DNA of 64,000 bases from Cryptomeria japonica (Eukaryota > Streptophyta > Pinopsida > Cupressales > Cupressaceae), in NCBI RefSeq assembly GCF_030272615.1, contig NC_081411.1, positions 37,452,640 to 37,516,639 of the forward strand, written 5' to 3'. Both the position numbers and the translations under genes were made by a program. The notes beneath the pieces were generated by a model. It was given only the letters and a program-made list of their open reading frames with translations. It was not told where the DNA came from and did not search any database. Positions 22,300-35,005 of the stretch are shown here, in pieces. How positions within the stretch are numbered: position 1 is the stretch's first letter; the number at the start of each line of letters is the position of its first letter.

Positions 22300-23202
22300 A
22301 TAAGTGGTGTTGGTGCGGCTTCTAGAAGGTTATCAGGATGCTTATGGTTATCATGTTCATGTTCCAATTGATCAGTGGTTCTGCATTTGGCTTATGGTGA
22401 CCTATTATAGGTCTGGTGCTATTGTACTTAGGTTATGGACTAGTTTGTGTAACGTGTTGGTGGATGCTCCCAATGTGTTACTGATTCGATTTATTGATTG
22501 GTTTATGTTGTTTCGGCCCTACACCAACTTGGATTATCATTGGTTTGCGGGTTTATGTAATGGATTTATTGTATCATCTCTTAGGTGGCCAACCCAATTG
22601 TTTACGTCCAGGGTTTGTATAAATATGATGTAAGATCTCTTTCTAGATCATGTATGGTATGGCATGGGTTATGGGATTATCTGTGTGTGAATAAAGTTTT
22701 AATCATATGCAGAGGTTTTGGTCAATCGTAGGTGATCAAATTGGGTTTGTGTAAGAGGATTTAGACCTCTAATATTGAGCTTAACTGAAACTGTACTCAA
22801 GCATATGAGATGCTATTATTGCAGTTCAATCTGCCTTCTGGATTGTAGTCTAAAGATCTTCTGTAGTTAGTGAGGCTCCCTTGTGATGAGAAGTGTGCCT
22901 TTCTGCATGTACATGCCCCTTATTATATTCACATACTTACTACAAAAGTATCATTTGACTATGGGTAGGCTTCCCATCGTGGTTTTTCCCTTTATCGAGT
23001 TTCCCACGAACAAATCTTGGTCTTATGTGTTGTCGATGGATGGTAAATGTTCTATGATTTATATTTGCATTAATTGCTATATCTACTATTCCAGTATATG
23101 GTTTATGCATTCCAGTAAAAGGTTTTAAGTTCTTAAAGTTTGATAATCTATTGACAACTAATTCACCCCCACCCTCTCAATTGTCCACCAGTTATCGTAA
23201 TA

Positions 23203-24560
23203 GGAGTACCCAATTTCACACTATCATAACACTCATTTTAGTATTTTACATTTATTTTTACATTATGGGACTTTCTATTGATTCAAATTAATATTTAATT
23301 GAATATTATGAGTGTTATTCCACTTTAATACTTCATCATCTTCTTATTTGGGCCCTTATTTCTAGGTATGCCCTTTATCTTTAATTATCTTAATTTATTA
23401 AAAATCCTACCCGATTTAAAATCTCAAGACATGTTTCCTCCTTCTAAACATTATATATTTTCACACAAATCTATTTTTGGCATTAGAAGGTCCTATTATC
23501 TCATATCCCTAAGAGATTGGCCTTAGAGTGTTGCGATAGGGTTGCCCCACACCACTCTGTCTACTTCTTTTTGCCTTGAATTTTGAGTGGATAATACAAT
23601 GATCCTACCTTATTCAAATTTAGCTTTGTGTGAAAAAATAATAATTCTAAGTTAGCCTAAAAGTGATTTTTTTATGAAATCCCAATGTAAGGCACCTCTC
23701 TCAATTCCTTTCATCATCTATCATTATCACATTTTGGAATATACAAGTTTCATTCCAAGAGAAACATTTCTAGATAAAATCTAATTCTAGGAACAAGAAG
23801 CTATATCAAGGAATTTCTCTCAATTCATTTTATCATATATCATTGTTACATTCTAGCATATACATGCTCTATTTTAAGAGAAAACCTTCAAGTGAAACTC
23901 TTATTCAAGGAACAACACATTCTTCATGGAGCAGTATGCTTTGTTATGTAATGAGCATTAACACAAGTTGTAATCTTATTGTTATATTAGTGAGGCTTTT
24001 CTCACCGTGGCTTTTTACTTGTTGGGTTTTCCATGAAAATCTAGTATTTTACTATGCATTCATGTGTTACAAGTGTGGTTTCCGTTGCACCAAAAGATCG
24101 GCCTGTTAATGCTTGATACAATCACTAGACTTATAGAATCCACAGGAGGTGGTTAAGCCATGTCACAAATCCGAGTGCCACACTGCACAACATAAGGAGT
24201 CCAAGGGTGTACACCTTGCAACAATCCCCCCTAGTGCAAGCGAGGGGTTTGAGTGTGGTTGTCATTATACCAAAATATCGACCTACTAATGCCTGATACA
24301 ACCACTAGACTTATAGAATCCAGAGGAGGTAGTTAAGCCATGTCACAAACCTAACCGTTGCACTGCACAATAGAAGGAGACCAAGGGCGCACACCTTGCA
24401 ACATGGTGTTCATTCATTTATTATTCATTGTTGTTGATCTATTTAAGAGTTTTTGAATTGTGTTAAAGGGTTTAAGTTTTCAAAAAAACAAATTCATCCT
24501 TCACTCCCTTACCCCCCCTCTCTCTCAATATATAGGTGTGTATAACACCTATTATTATCC
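23203..24560 (+). other. Non-genic stretch with a worn copia LTR remnant
   Basis: The region 23840-24560 contains copia-LTR-like phrases in plus orientation: CACCGTGGCTTTTTACTTG followed by GGGTTTTCCATGAAAATC near 24003-24045, and a CCCCCCTCTCTCTC stretch near 24520. No element ends can be fixed. The part 23203-23840 holds nothing recognisable. Confidence 0.4.
24072..24411. repeat. ~180-bp tandem duplication in the LTR remnant
   Basis: AGTGTGGTT is followed by 'gatcggcct..atgc(t/c)tgatacaa(t/c)cactagacttatagaatcc' and on to 'cacaccttgcaaca'. The block begins at 24072 and again at 24252 (180-bp period) with many point differences. The first copy has an added CCCCCCTAGTGCAAGCGAGGGG linker. It is an old duplication. 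Confidence 0.8.
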
Positions 24561-24959
24561 ACTTTATAAAATTTCAAGTTGAAATGCATAATACCTTTGT
24601 GTCCATTGAAAGAGAAGAAATCAACTTAGTACATTGTCGCAAGTTTAGATTTTGAATTCCATTAGAAATACCTAGGACTAAATCATGTGGGGCACCATAG
24701 TCCACCCAAAATCATGTGAAATTTGATACAAAGAAGGTACAAACCTTTTGCATCCTAGAACCAATTCATCAAGTATAGAACTCATCCAGAAGGTCCAAAA
24801 ACCCCAATACAACATAGATCACCCCGTTTGGGCCCAATTACAACTGCACCACATAATTTTCCTTTCATTTTTGAATTTTAGACTTTCTAGATTAGTCAAT
24901 ATTATTTGTTTAGATACATATCTTAGTAACCTACCTTATCAAATCATTTAATCAATCAT
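24561..24959. other. Non-genic stretch
   Basis: AT-rich, no recognisable gene or repeat boundary. It may be the downstream part of the copia relic that follows. Confidence 0.35.
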
Positions 24960-26010
24960 TTATAAGAAACAAAGGAATATATGTCGTAAGGGTATGATAT
25001 TGAATCAACTTTCTCATATAAAGTACATTAATCAATTAGACTTATCTCTTGGTGGCTTCGTATTCTAAATGTAGTGAAAGAAAAGATATGCCTAGATTCC
25101 TAGTTTTACATGCTTAAGATAAAGGGCCCTATTTTCCATCATTACAACACTTACCCACCATCATATTCTTTATACTTTAAAAATCAACCCTAATCTGAGG
25201 TCATGTGAAAAGATGCACCTAAATCTATAAACCACACATCTTTTGATGCATGTGTCGCCAAGAGTGTGATAAATTCTTCACCATCATCCTAAGAGGATTT
25301 CTCTGAATTTGAATTAGAGGGTCCCTTCTTCTTCTTTTTCGCCTCTTGACAATCTTTATAGAAGTGTCAATTGATTTTCCCAGAGTTCTAAAATTTTTCC
25401 TTGGACTTCCTAGGAGACTTAGATCTCCCACAAGATTTAGATTTGCCTCCTTTGCCTTTCTTGTCCTTCTTCTTACATTACTCTTTTGATCTACCATGAA
25501 CAACAAGAGCCTCCTAAGCTAACTCAAAAGTATTCCTCCACGTCTCTTCAAAAAGTAATAATTCTACAACCTCATCCATCTTGAACTTGATGATTGTACT
25601 CACAATAGCCATAAAAAGGTGTTTCCATGATTCAGACAATGGAGACAACAAAATTATGTAATGATCTTCCTCTTCAATCTTGTCACCAATAGAACCAAAC
25701 TAAGAACGGTCATATTAAATGCACTAAGATGATCGGCAACAAATCCCCCATCTTCCATTATTAGATAATACATCTTCTTTCTACGAAAAATCTTGTTTAC
25801 CAAGGATTTAGCCTAATAAATATCTCTAAGATTCTTGCAAAGATATTTTGCAATCTTCTTTTCATGGACATTCAATATAATATAATCTACTAAATAGAGC
25901 CTTACGAGACCCTTAGCTTTTCGACCCATCGAATCTCAAACATCCTATGTTGTGGTCTATGGTTTTGTTCTAGATATTACAATGCATAGATCTTGTTCCA
26001 TTTTAAGTTA
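24960..26010 (-). pseudogene. Fossil copia gag-protease fragment
   Basis: Read on the minus strand from about 26010, phrases of a Ty1/copia gag are recognisable (NKIFRRKKMYYLIMEDG, VADHLSAFN), then a Lys/Arg-rich stretch, then a protease start (VWFIDLGASFHMTSD at about 25200-25245). Integrase, RT and LTRs are not identifiable. It is heavily broken and older than elements C and D by appearance. Confidence 0.75.
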
Positions 26011-29000
26011 TTTCCACTAAACTTCTCCAAATCTACTTTTGTAGATGTCCTTACCATCTTCTTCCTACAACAAGATTTTAAAAAATACTCTAAGTAACAT
26101 CATAAATTGCCATCGGTAGAATTTATGCCTCATGTTTGGGCTCCCGCTTTAGCATCTCTCATCCTTGTCCCTTCTCTAGGCTTGTTTAGGTCTTATTTTC
26201 TAACGTTGAGGCCATGAACATCCGTTGGTGGGTCCCATGGTGAGGTACCCTTTCCCCTTGTGCCTTATCTTGGTCCTATTTTCAAAGGGACTAGGGCATC
26301 CAGAATGCCTTGCTATGGACCATGGCACTCTAAAACACCATGGTCCCTCTCAAAGGGGTCCTAATTTGAATTGGGGAAGGTGCTATATCTCACCGCCAAA
26401 AATTGATCCTCGTGGCTACACATGACTATTGGAGGTCAGCCTGATTGCAATTTACTTAGAGAAGCCTATAGAAAGACACTTTATCAACCTATTTTTATCT
26501 AAAAAATCTAAGATTACATCTAAATTAGTCATGCATGCATGAAACATACATAAAGATTACATCCAAAATATTCATGCATGCATGAAGCATACATAAATTT
26601 CAAGCATTTTTCACAGTTCTTCAAGGTTGTATGTACATCATTCAAGCATTGTGGAGCAAAGCTACATCAATCTTGTATAAGCATGTCTGTGTGATTAGGG
26701 TTTTTCATGTTCATATGTTTGTCATACCATTACGTACAACATTTGTGATTACATTCAAAGAGCATTGCATCATCATCAAAAATTACAGATCTAAGGTATA
26801 CCTATTCAACATTTATTTAAGTATTTTCATTATTTCATTCAAGGTTGATTCCTAATTTGCGATTTGACTTGGGCAAACCCCTATCCCCAATATAGTTTTT
26901 TTCTTTCTATGTCGAAAAAACAAGTCCAAATTGTACTTGGGAGGACTAATAGAGTTCATAGAGATGAGCACATCATTGCGCTTTGGATTATAGTTTGAAA
27001 TATTTCCGTCCCACCTCTCCTGAGCTTTTGAAGGTAGGCAATTTGTCACCGCGTTATTACTCGATCACTGGTCGTCATCTACAACAGGCCACAAATTGCT
27101 ATATTTTAGAAAATAAGAACGAAAAAAGTGCAGTCTATCCAGGAGGTGGCCTGAGCAAATATGAAGTTATGATTATTTAAACTATGCGAATTAAATACAA
27201 AAGTCAGAACTATGCCAGGGAAGTTCTCTTGCCATCGATTTAAAACAAACTTTTATTGGATGATAGGCTTTGGCTTTAGGTCTTGGAACCTAAAGATTCG
27301 ATGTCCACTGGAAATTCATGGGTATCTGAAATGCAAATATAGCTATCAAATCATGGGAATCTGAGATGAATGCCTTTAAAGGTGAAGACATAGTAATGAA
27401 ACATGCATACTTGTGTTTACCAAGCCCTCGGAGGGAATGATTTCGGTGGGAATCAACTAAATTTAAATCTAGAATGAGTTTTTGGCTTAAATTGTGAATT
27501 TGCTCTAAAACAAGAAAGGGACCAAGTCAATGAAGAAGTGTGTGCATAAAAATATATAGATATAATAAATAAAGTGATCGTACAAATATATAGATGAGGA
27601 TAAAAGATATTAATAAAGAAATATGTATAATTTCTAAATGGGAAAAAAATTAACACTTTGAATAATATTATTTTGTTGGTTAATATTTCAATTTTTTAAA
27701 ATTCATTTAATTCTTTTTGAAATATAAACGTCATCATTATAAAATTAAAAATATTTTTATTTTATTTTCTTTTTTAGTTTTGTGATTTCTTTTTTTGAAA
27801 TCTTAAATTTTTTACGGATATTGAATTTATAAGCTTCGAGCCCTCAAGTCAAAGCCTAGCATTCAATGAAATTAGCAAAACGAATCTAGATTGACATGAG
27901 TTTTTATAGGAGAATGTGCATGACTGAAGAGTTCTCAAATTTGAATATTTTTTTTATAGCTTAACCTAGGGGACTGTGTCCTCTTACAACAATAATTACC
28001 TACAAAAGTATTTATAGATATCCCTAATTTGTAGATATTAGAGAAGGAAAAAGATACAAAAGAGCATGAGGCAAAAAGAACATGACTATCCCAATTGCAT
28101 AGTACAAGTTTGCATGTATGTCAAAGATATGAAAGCACAAAGTTTTATTTTATCGTCAATTCATCTCTATAAATATCAAAATTAATATTCATTGTCCTGA
28201 TTTGACTATTTTGTAGTTATCATTCATTTGTATAACAATGAAGAGTCTGAATTACTAGGACATTCTAGATTATAGACATTTTTTTATTACAGAGATACGT
28301 ATTATTATTTATTGCAACTATATGTTTTTAAATAATTTTTTAAATTTAAAAAGTCTATTTTCATTTGTACTTTTGGTAAAGATGCTTTGAATCATAAACA
28401 ACAAAGTCTTTTTTCCTATGTTTTCTCATTTGTATATAATTCTTTGGGGCTTAAAATTGTACTTTTCATTTGAGTTGCATTATATATATGTCTACTTACT
28501 TAATTGGTATATTTTTATGGGTTGATTTTCTTATACTCACTTATCCCATTTTTCACACACATAAATACCCTTACATTCACATTATGGTATATATTTAAGA
28601 TTTGAAATAAGATGAAATTTTTTGATCTATAATAATTTGTATCATATCATCTAATTACTCTTATTGGGGTTTTATCTAAATTCATTGCATACTGTTTTGA
28701 ACTTTACATTCTTTGGTAGACCCTTATTTTTAGGTCATAGATTTTAATTGTCCTAAATTATTTTGCATCTATTCATGTTTTCCTTACTAATTATGACATA
28801 TTTACAGTGTTTGTGACATGTGATCCAAATTTTTCCTTCAATCACTCATGACAAGCTATAGAAGAAACAAGTTTAGGACACATGTATCCACTTTCTTAAA
28901 AAATATTTGATAATAAATTTCCATTCTCTATGGGGTACTCTTACTTCAACCTTTCTTGATTATTTAATGTTACATTCTTGCTTTCTAGAATGTGGTAGTA

Positions 29001-29500
29001 GTTTTGTCTATGCTAATTACATTATGCCTTTGACCAACTCTCCTTTAAATGGTTACGCTTGTGTTACATCTATTATGAAGGACAAAAATAAATTATTTGT
29101 ATCGACAATTCCTATAAGTAACACATGCTATGATGAAGGTACATCTCATGATATATTTGAAAATTATGATACTCTTTCATGATTCCCATATAATCATATT
29201 CTTACAATTTGTTACCTTTTATGATATAGTATGGTTTATATCACGATGACCACTCTTGTATATTTATCTCTCCATTTGATTAAATGTAATATTGTTTTAA
29301 AAAGAAAAATATTTTCGGAGCTATGTTTTTTTTATTGTTGTAACTTTGTATGTTTACATATTTTTATTTTGAATCATTTTAGTGTTTATTATTTCATTTG
29401 TCTTTGTAGGGAATCCTTTTTCTCAAAATATCCAAATCATCAATACCTTTATTATATCATGGCTTGTGAATTCCATAAGGCGCCCTAATATAGTGTTAGA
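26011..29500. other. Non-genic stretch
   Basis: The region 26170-26420 is GC-richer, with CCATGG-containing inverted phrases, and may be retroelement tail. From 26850 to 29500 I see AT-rich sequence with short frames only (longest about 90 codons near 28907-29182, not recognised). No RNA genes are seen. Confidence 0.4.
26511..26597. repeat. 43-bp tandem duplication
   Basis: Two adjacent copies of a unit starting AGATTACATC and containing TCATGCATGCATGAA and CATACATAAA, with a few differences. The ATGCATGCAT core is itself palindromic. Confidence 0.85.
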
Positions 29501-31120
29501 ATGAAACAAAATTTTATTCAATTACTTTTGATATTATGACCAATTTATTCTTAGATAAATTATTTATTGAGCTCCATATATGTATATATATACTTAATAT
29601 ATCCAAGGATCAACTTCTTCACCAAAATATATTCCACAAGAAAAAAAATGGCAAAAACATCTTTTCTCAACAATGTAAGATTCATTGATTGAATAAGAAA
29701 TATAGAATGAGTCTCCTTTGTTATGAAGTTAAGGTTGAGACATAAGATTAGACAAGATTGTGAAATTTTCCTTAATCCTATGTTATTAGATAACTACCTC
29801 AAACAATTATTAAATGACCTAAGTAACTAGAATTAAATAAAATTCATAAACATAATATATGATAAGATCTTACTAGACAACTAAGGCTTCTATAGAAACA
29901 CCTTAATCCTTAGTAAAATTAACATGTGAATAAGTCCCTTATTAGGAACTAGCTAGATACAGGAGATTTACTTGGTACAAGACCTTTTTATTATCAACAC
30001 TTCCCCTTATGTGCAACTTAGGGAGGAAATTATTATGCAAGTGAGTGAATATTATTATGGGTCTTACCTACTAGGCCATGTTAGGTGCCCATGTACAATG
30101 CAAATTTCTTACAAATAGAGAAAAAGGGAAAACCATTTGGGTAAAAATTCCTCTCCAAATAACAAAAAATATACGAACAAATGATGTTGTATGAAGGACT
30201 CAATAATAGGCCCCAAGCACTACACATGTCATGAAAATCGAATTAATAATGTATAATATCTTATTAAAATGGTGAATGCCTAAAGAAATAATTTTGTCCA
30301 ATGCTAAAAAAGAACAATTATCCCCTTGGGAAGAAGATATACCAAGTACAAATGCATGAATGTTTCCCATATTGGATAAGAACAGGTAGGAAGTAGGACC
30401 CAACTGTATGATGATCTCCTTAATCTATGTTCATATGTTGTCATGTCCTTGGTAGATGATGACGATGACACAATCCAATTAGGTGCATGCCCAATCCCAA
30501 TACAAGGTGACAAACCATGATCAAATATAAACTTATGTTGTACTAGCTCCAAAGACATAAATGATGTGATAATAGTTGTGCCATCACTATCATCAAATAA
30601 AAGAGAGAAACCATAAAATTAATCTTCCAAATATAAAATTTAAGTTGCTACACATAAGTACGTAATTTCTAATAAATAAGAATCAAATTTCTGAAGATAA
30701 TTAGCCGCTTACCACAATGACTCACTAGTAGTTCTCAATGAACGAAGAATGAAAGAAAAATTACCCAATTTCATAGGAATGGTGAGATTCCCAACCAAAT
30801 AAGGTACAAAAATTATCTCAATCAAAGAAATGATAGATTCGATCATTAGGAATGATTATATTAGACTATGAAAAATGCCATGCTCTAATGTAATGAGACA
30901 AAATAACTTATAACTAGCTCAATCTAATATTAAATAAATAATTTCCCAAGTTTAGCTTAGGTTCATAAAGTAAAGGGGCCTACCAGTTAATTTATTATTA
31001 GGTGACTACCTATTTACTCCAAAACCCAACTTAAGATATACTTTAGCCATGAATCTCTATCCATCAAATAAAACAACAATCAAGAACAACATATATTGTT
31101 AGATACCAAGTTGACATCAA
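29501..31120. other. Non-genic stretch, perhaps the worn LTR of the copia relic to its right
   Basis: Directly left of the polypurine-like tract at 31145 the minus strand starts TGTTGTCATTGATGTCAA, an LTR-like beginning. I cannot find the LTR end. No gene recognised. Confidence 0.35.
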
Positions 31121-31127
31121 TGACAAC

Positions 31128-31790
31128 ATATATTGCGAAAAATATCCCCCTTTGTCATTGATAGTAACACTCACTATTATGTATATAATAAAATTTTATC
31201 TACTTCTATATCTTCATATCCTCGCACTTTCAAAAATATCTCTCTCATAATATATCTCCCCATTTGACATGAAAGATAAAGGGAACATACCATCACCAAA
31301 CTCTATAATCAAACCTTTCTACACCTATTTTCTTTCATTTCAATAGAAAATTTAAACCAACCATCGTTTCCCCTTGACAGGACAAAGGATATGTACCTTG
31401 AAATTCTCCCCCTAGATAGATACACCAATATATGTTTCTTATTGGAAGAAGGAGGAGCAATAACCCTTAGCTTCTATCTGAGATACTCAAAAGTATATTT
31501 TGATAGTGCCTTAACGAATATGCTTGCAATTTAATCATTAGTAGGTACATATTTGAATTTGACTTCCTTCTCTGCCAATTTCAACCTTAAGAAGTAGAGC
31601 TAGTTAGAAATGTCCTTCTTCCTTGAATGCATCAGTGGATTCTTTGAAACATTTATAATACTAGAATTATCACACATAGTAGGAATGGGTTGATAAATAA
31701 ATCACTTTAACATCCTTCAATATCTTCTTCATCCAGACAAACTATACTGCCTTGAAGAATGCATATGACAACTAATATCAAGATTATAAA
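31128..31790 (-). pseudogene. Fossil copia RNase H and 3' end
   Basis: On the minus strand the RNase H tail of a copia polyprotein is readable around 31440-31760 (CDNSSIINVSKNPLMHSR). Further on is AAAGGGGGATATTTT (about 31140-31155), a polypurine-tract-like run before an LTR-like start. The 5' part is missing, cut off near the gypsy fragment. It is broken. Confidence 0.75.
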
Positions 31791-31799
31791 GTAATTTAA

Positions 31800-32718
31800 A
31801 TAGTAAAATAAATTTTTAATTAATGCCCTATGGTTTTGATATCTTCTTACAAGGGAAGAAATGAGATATCTTTGAGAATCTATCCAACACTACAAATATA
31901 GAATCGTTTCCTCTCCGTGTCTTAGGTAATCTAAGTATGAAATCCATTCTTATGTCTTCCCAGGGTCTCTATAGTACTGTCAAAGGCTTACACAATCTCA
32001 CATTTGACTGCTACCTTTTGCAACTTGATAAATTCTATAGCTCTGCACAAATTTTCTAACATCCTTATGAATCTGAGGCCAAAAGTAATGTTCACTCACC
32101 AATGCTACTATTTTATCAAAACCAAAGTGTCTAGCTAATCCTCCACTATGTTTCTCCTTTATCAAATTCTCCCTCATAGAACTCTTAGATATACACAACT
32201 GAACTCCTCTGAATAACATCCTATCTTGAATGAAATAATCCAACAACTGACTTCTATCGACCATAACCAGTTCTCTACATTCTCTCCAAGGTTCTACAAA
32301 ATCTGGGTCATTATCATCCAAGGTCTTCAACTCATCAAATCCTAATACTGTCACTCTCATATATGTCAATAGATTCCTCCTTCTACTTAGTGCATCAGAA
32401 AATTTCTTTGACTTCCCACTTCTATTCTTCAACACAGGCGTAACTCTACAAAAATTCTACCCATCTTATATGTCTCTGATTCATCTTACTATAACTGTAC
32501 AAATACTGCAAGGCTTGATGGTCAGTATACAACACAAAATCCTTAGGGAACAAGTAATGTCTCCATCTATTCAAGGCTTGAACTATGGCATAAAATTCCC
32601 ATTCATACACTGAATATCTTCTCCTAGCATCATTCACCTTTTCACTAAAATAAGATAATGCTCTCCCTTCCAGACTCAATACTGCTCCAACTTCGTTCCC
32701 ACTTACATCACAATCCAT
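31800..32718 (-). pseudogene. Fossil Ty3/gypsy RNase H-integrase fragment
   Basis: On the minus strand from 32718: the RNase H of a gypsy polyprotein (YTDHQALQYL), then an integrase zinc-finger region (KEKHSGGLARHFG, EHYFWPQIHKDVRKF) and the start of the integrase core ([15 protein letters not shown], about 31840-31930). Having RNase H before integrase marks Ty3/gypsy. No LTRs or protease were found. The fragment has a few breaks and abrupt edges. Confidence 0.88.
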
Positions 32719-34611
32719 TTTGTTGGGACTTCAAAAAAGTTGTCTAATTTTGAAGACCCAGGCTCAAAATTTTGTAGATTGCATTCAGAATCTCCTTGTT
32801 GAGCAAGCTTGAGTGGCTCAATTGGTGAGCTCATATTTTTGGCCCGGAGCTTTGTTAAGAGAAATCCCTTTGAGGGATGGTTATACACCTTGTAGAGATT
32901 CCATATGGCTGTTTTCAGTTTCCTCATATCAGATTTAATCAATTTGAGAAATCTCCTTCGAAGGTCCTGAGGTTAGGGTTGCTCATTTGCACCTTCTGCA
33001 CTTTTTTTGAGTAGCCTTGTTTGAGGCATCGTAACTTTGCATCGGTTGATTTTCAAGCCAAATAAAGGGTTCCTCATGTTTCTGTGTTATTTTTTGAAGA
33101 CCCATACTAAATGGCTAAGTCCCATCAATCCATCTTTTAGGTTTTTAAAGCTAGTTTCATTCGAAAAAAGTTCAGTTTTGTAACTGAATTGTGTCAAACA
33201 ACAGTTTGAGGGCCACTTTGAGGATTCATATTTAATGCCTAGTTGACCTTTATTTCAAATTAGTGGTACTCCATAATTCTCTATAAAATTGTCTATCAGG
33301 TCCACAGTTTGTAGCCGCCCAACTTGTCATTTGATCACTTTTTGAAGCCCATTCCAAATGAACCTTTTCAGGGTTTTGTGAGCAACAGTGTCTAGATTTT
33401 CAAAGAGGCTAACTTTGAGGGTTAATAAATTACACATGTGACCTAATCAGATCAAACCCTCTTACACGATCATTCAAGGTGTATTGATGTGCTAGCGTGC
33501 CAAGTGGTGGCCCATGAAGTGATGATTTGATATCTTTTTAACTTAGGGTTCAGAAGCTACTTAGGTTGGTTCAATACGTTCAATTTCAGATAAGCCCACA
33601 TAGGTAGCTTTGAACATTAATAACTTTTGACAAACATGTCGTCTTGACGATCCATCAGATGCCTTAGGTTCTCAGTTTTACAATCTATCAGCATGCCAGG
33701 TTTTAGGCTTTGATCATATGTTTTGATCAATTTTTAAAGCTCATTTCAGGAGCTACTCAGGTGTTTTTGGCCGAAATTCAAAGTTGCAGAGTAAAAAATG
33801 AAGATCTCGAGCTAAAATTTTCATACCTTGAGCATATTCAATCACTAACTCTGTGCATTTTCACCTGGTTAGTTGTTTAGAAACAATTTTTAATTTTTTG
33901 AGCCAGACCCATTTTGGCGCCCAACTGAAGTTGATCCATGATCTGACTATAAAGGCTTAAATTTTTTAAATAATTATTAGTTTTTTAATATTATTGATTA
34001 AAATAATAATATATTCTAATTTGGGATGACACGTGTTTCATTTTGAATCATCTTTGTTTCAAAACTCTATGCCCTAGGATAAGGTTTGCAAGGGCAATCA
34101 GAGAACTAAGTTATCTCGGGGTAAGAATTCTACATGGCAAAGGGACCCTGAGATAACACCAAAGCACAAGGAGAAGTCAAAAAGTTGCCCCAAGGCAACT
34201 TGGAAAGGGGAAAACGGAGCCCTGGGTTAACTTTGAAGTGAAAGGTGGAAGCAAGAAAGTTATCTCGGAATAATTTGGGAGGGTCAAATTGATAGCCCAG
34301 GATAACTTTGAGATGCAAAGTGGAGGCAAAAAAGTTACCCTGAGATAATTTGGGAGGGCCAAATTGATGGTGTGGGATAACTTTGGGTCCAAATTGAAAA
34401 CAAAACTCTTGCCCTGCAAGTGCTGAGAGGCCCATTGAAAGAGCCACAAGATAAGTCAAAATGCAAAATAGGAAAGGATAAACCTTATCCCGTGTGAAAT
34501 ATTCAGCACGTCAAAGCTACCACGAGATAAGACAAGTGTATGGGAAAAATCAGTTGGTCCACCAAGCAAAGAATTGGAATTAGGGCACCCCCGTGAAAGT
34601 CACACCACAGG
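32719..34611. other. Non-coding repeat region with degenerate internal repeats
   Basis: It starts abruptly after the gypsy fragment (TGTTGGGACTTC). A phrase like TTTTTGAAGACCCATACTAAATGG recurs in diverged form near 32740, 33095, 33340 and 33730. The same kind of sequence continues right of element C (39418-39935), so element C inserted into one larger non-coding element, possibly an LTR or LARD-type unit. Frames inside are not convincing. Confidence 0.45.
34165..34400. repeat. ~83-bp degenerate tandem repeat with GATAAC/GTTATC motifs
   Basis: About three units carrying AAGTTATCTCGG or AAGTTACCCTGA, TAATTTGGGAGGG, CAAATTGATGG and GGATAACTTTG. Within each unit GTTATC and GATAAC lie in inverted orientation and can pair. 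Confidence 0.75.
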
Positions 34612-34616
34612 AAAAG

Positions 34617-34905
34617 TGTTAGAAGACGTTAATTTCCTCTGCAGAATAAATATAACTAAATTTAGTAATATCTTTATAATTTAAAAATCAGTTTTTCTAT
34701 CCTCCACGCATGCACAACTTCTATCGTAAAACTTTATCTTTGCATGATAGACTAGTAGATAGATATTCTAGAAGGATTTCAAATCTTCTATAAATAAAAG
34801 AATGATTGTAATCGATTCAAGGAATTATCAATTAAAAATATGTTTTTGTGTTGAAGCATGGATTTATTGTTTTGTTTTCTGTTTCTATTATGATCTCTTC
34901 CTTCA
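34617..34905 (+). repeat. 5' LTR of element C
   Basis: 289 bp, TGTTAG..TTCA, with a TATAAATA-like stretch near 34789 as a candidate promoter. It is directly followed by the primer site. Confidence 0.95.
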
Positions 34906-34907
34906 AA

Positions 34908-34923
34908 ATTGGTATCAGAGCTA
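34908..34923 (+). other. Primer-binding site of element C
   Basis: ATTGGTATCAGAGCTA lies three bases after the LTR, complementary to initiator methionine tRNA. Confidence 0.9.
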
Positions 34924-35005
34924 AGGTTAAAAGTTTTTTGCAGATCTAAATTATCTTTTTGGTGCAGAATTTTATGATAGAGAAAGGAGATTGTTGTAGC
35001 AAGCC

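Larger units (their letters stand above)
9963..23202 (+). mobile_element. Ty1/copia LTR retrotransposon B, old and broken, with two nested insertions
   Basis: The element runs from the 5' LTR (9963-11184) through a primer site and gag, protease, integrase, reverse transcriptase and RNase H remnants to a 3' LTR (16784-23202). It is broken in many places (ten or more). Two later insertions sit inside: a reverse solo LTR at 13169-14224 and the 5.2 kb foldback element at 17101-22299. Without the latter insert and its duplicated target, the 3' LTR is about 1215 bp, against 1222 bp for the 5' LTR. Over ~520 aligned bases the LTRs differ at about 11%, much of it C-to-T and G-to-A. At an assumed 1-2 x 10^-9 substitutions per site per year that is some tens of millions of years. 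A clean target duplication is no longer visible (GTAGG left, GGAGT right). Confidence 0.9.
16784..23202 (+). repeat. 3' LTR of element B, split by the foldback insertion
   Basis: LTR sequence runs 16784-17100, is interrupted by the 5.2 kb insert, and resumes at 22305-23202. The intact 5' LTR shows the unbroken join at about 10260-10275 (GATTTGATAAGTGGTG), which fixes the insertion point and the duplicated ATAAG. Confidence 0.92.

Noticed and set aside
28907-29488. Two plus-strand frames of 85-91 codons
   Set aside because: No recognisable domain, no splice or promoter context, and base composition like the surrounding AT-rich DNA.
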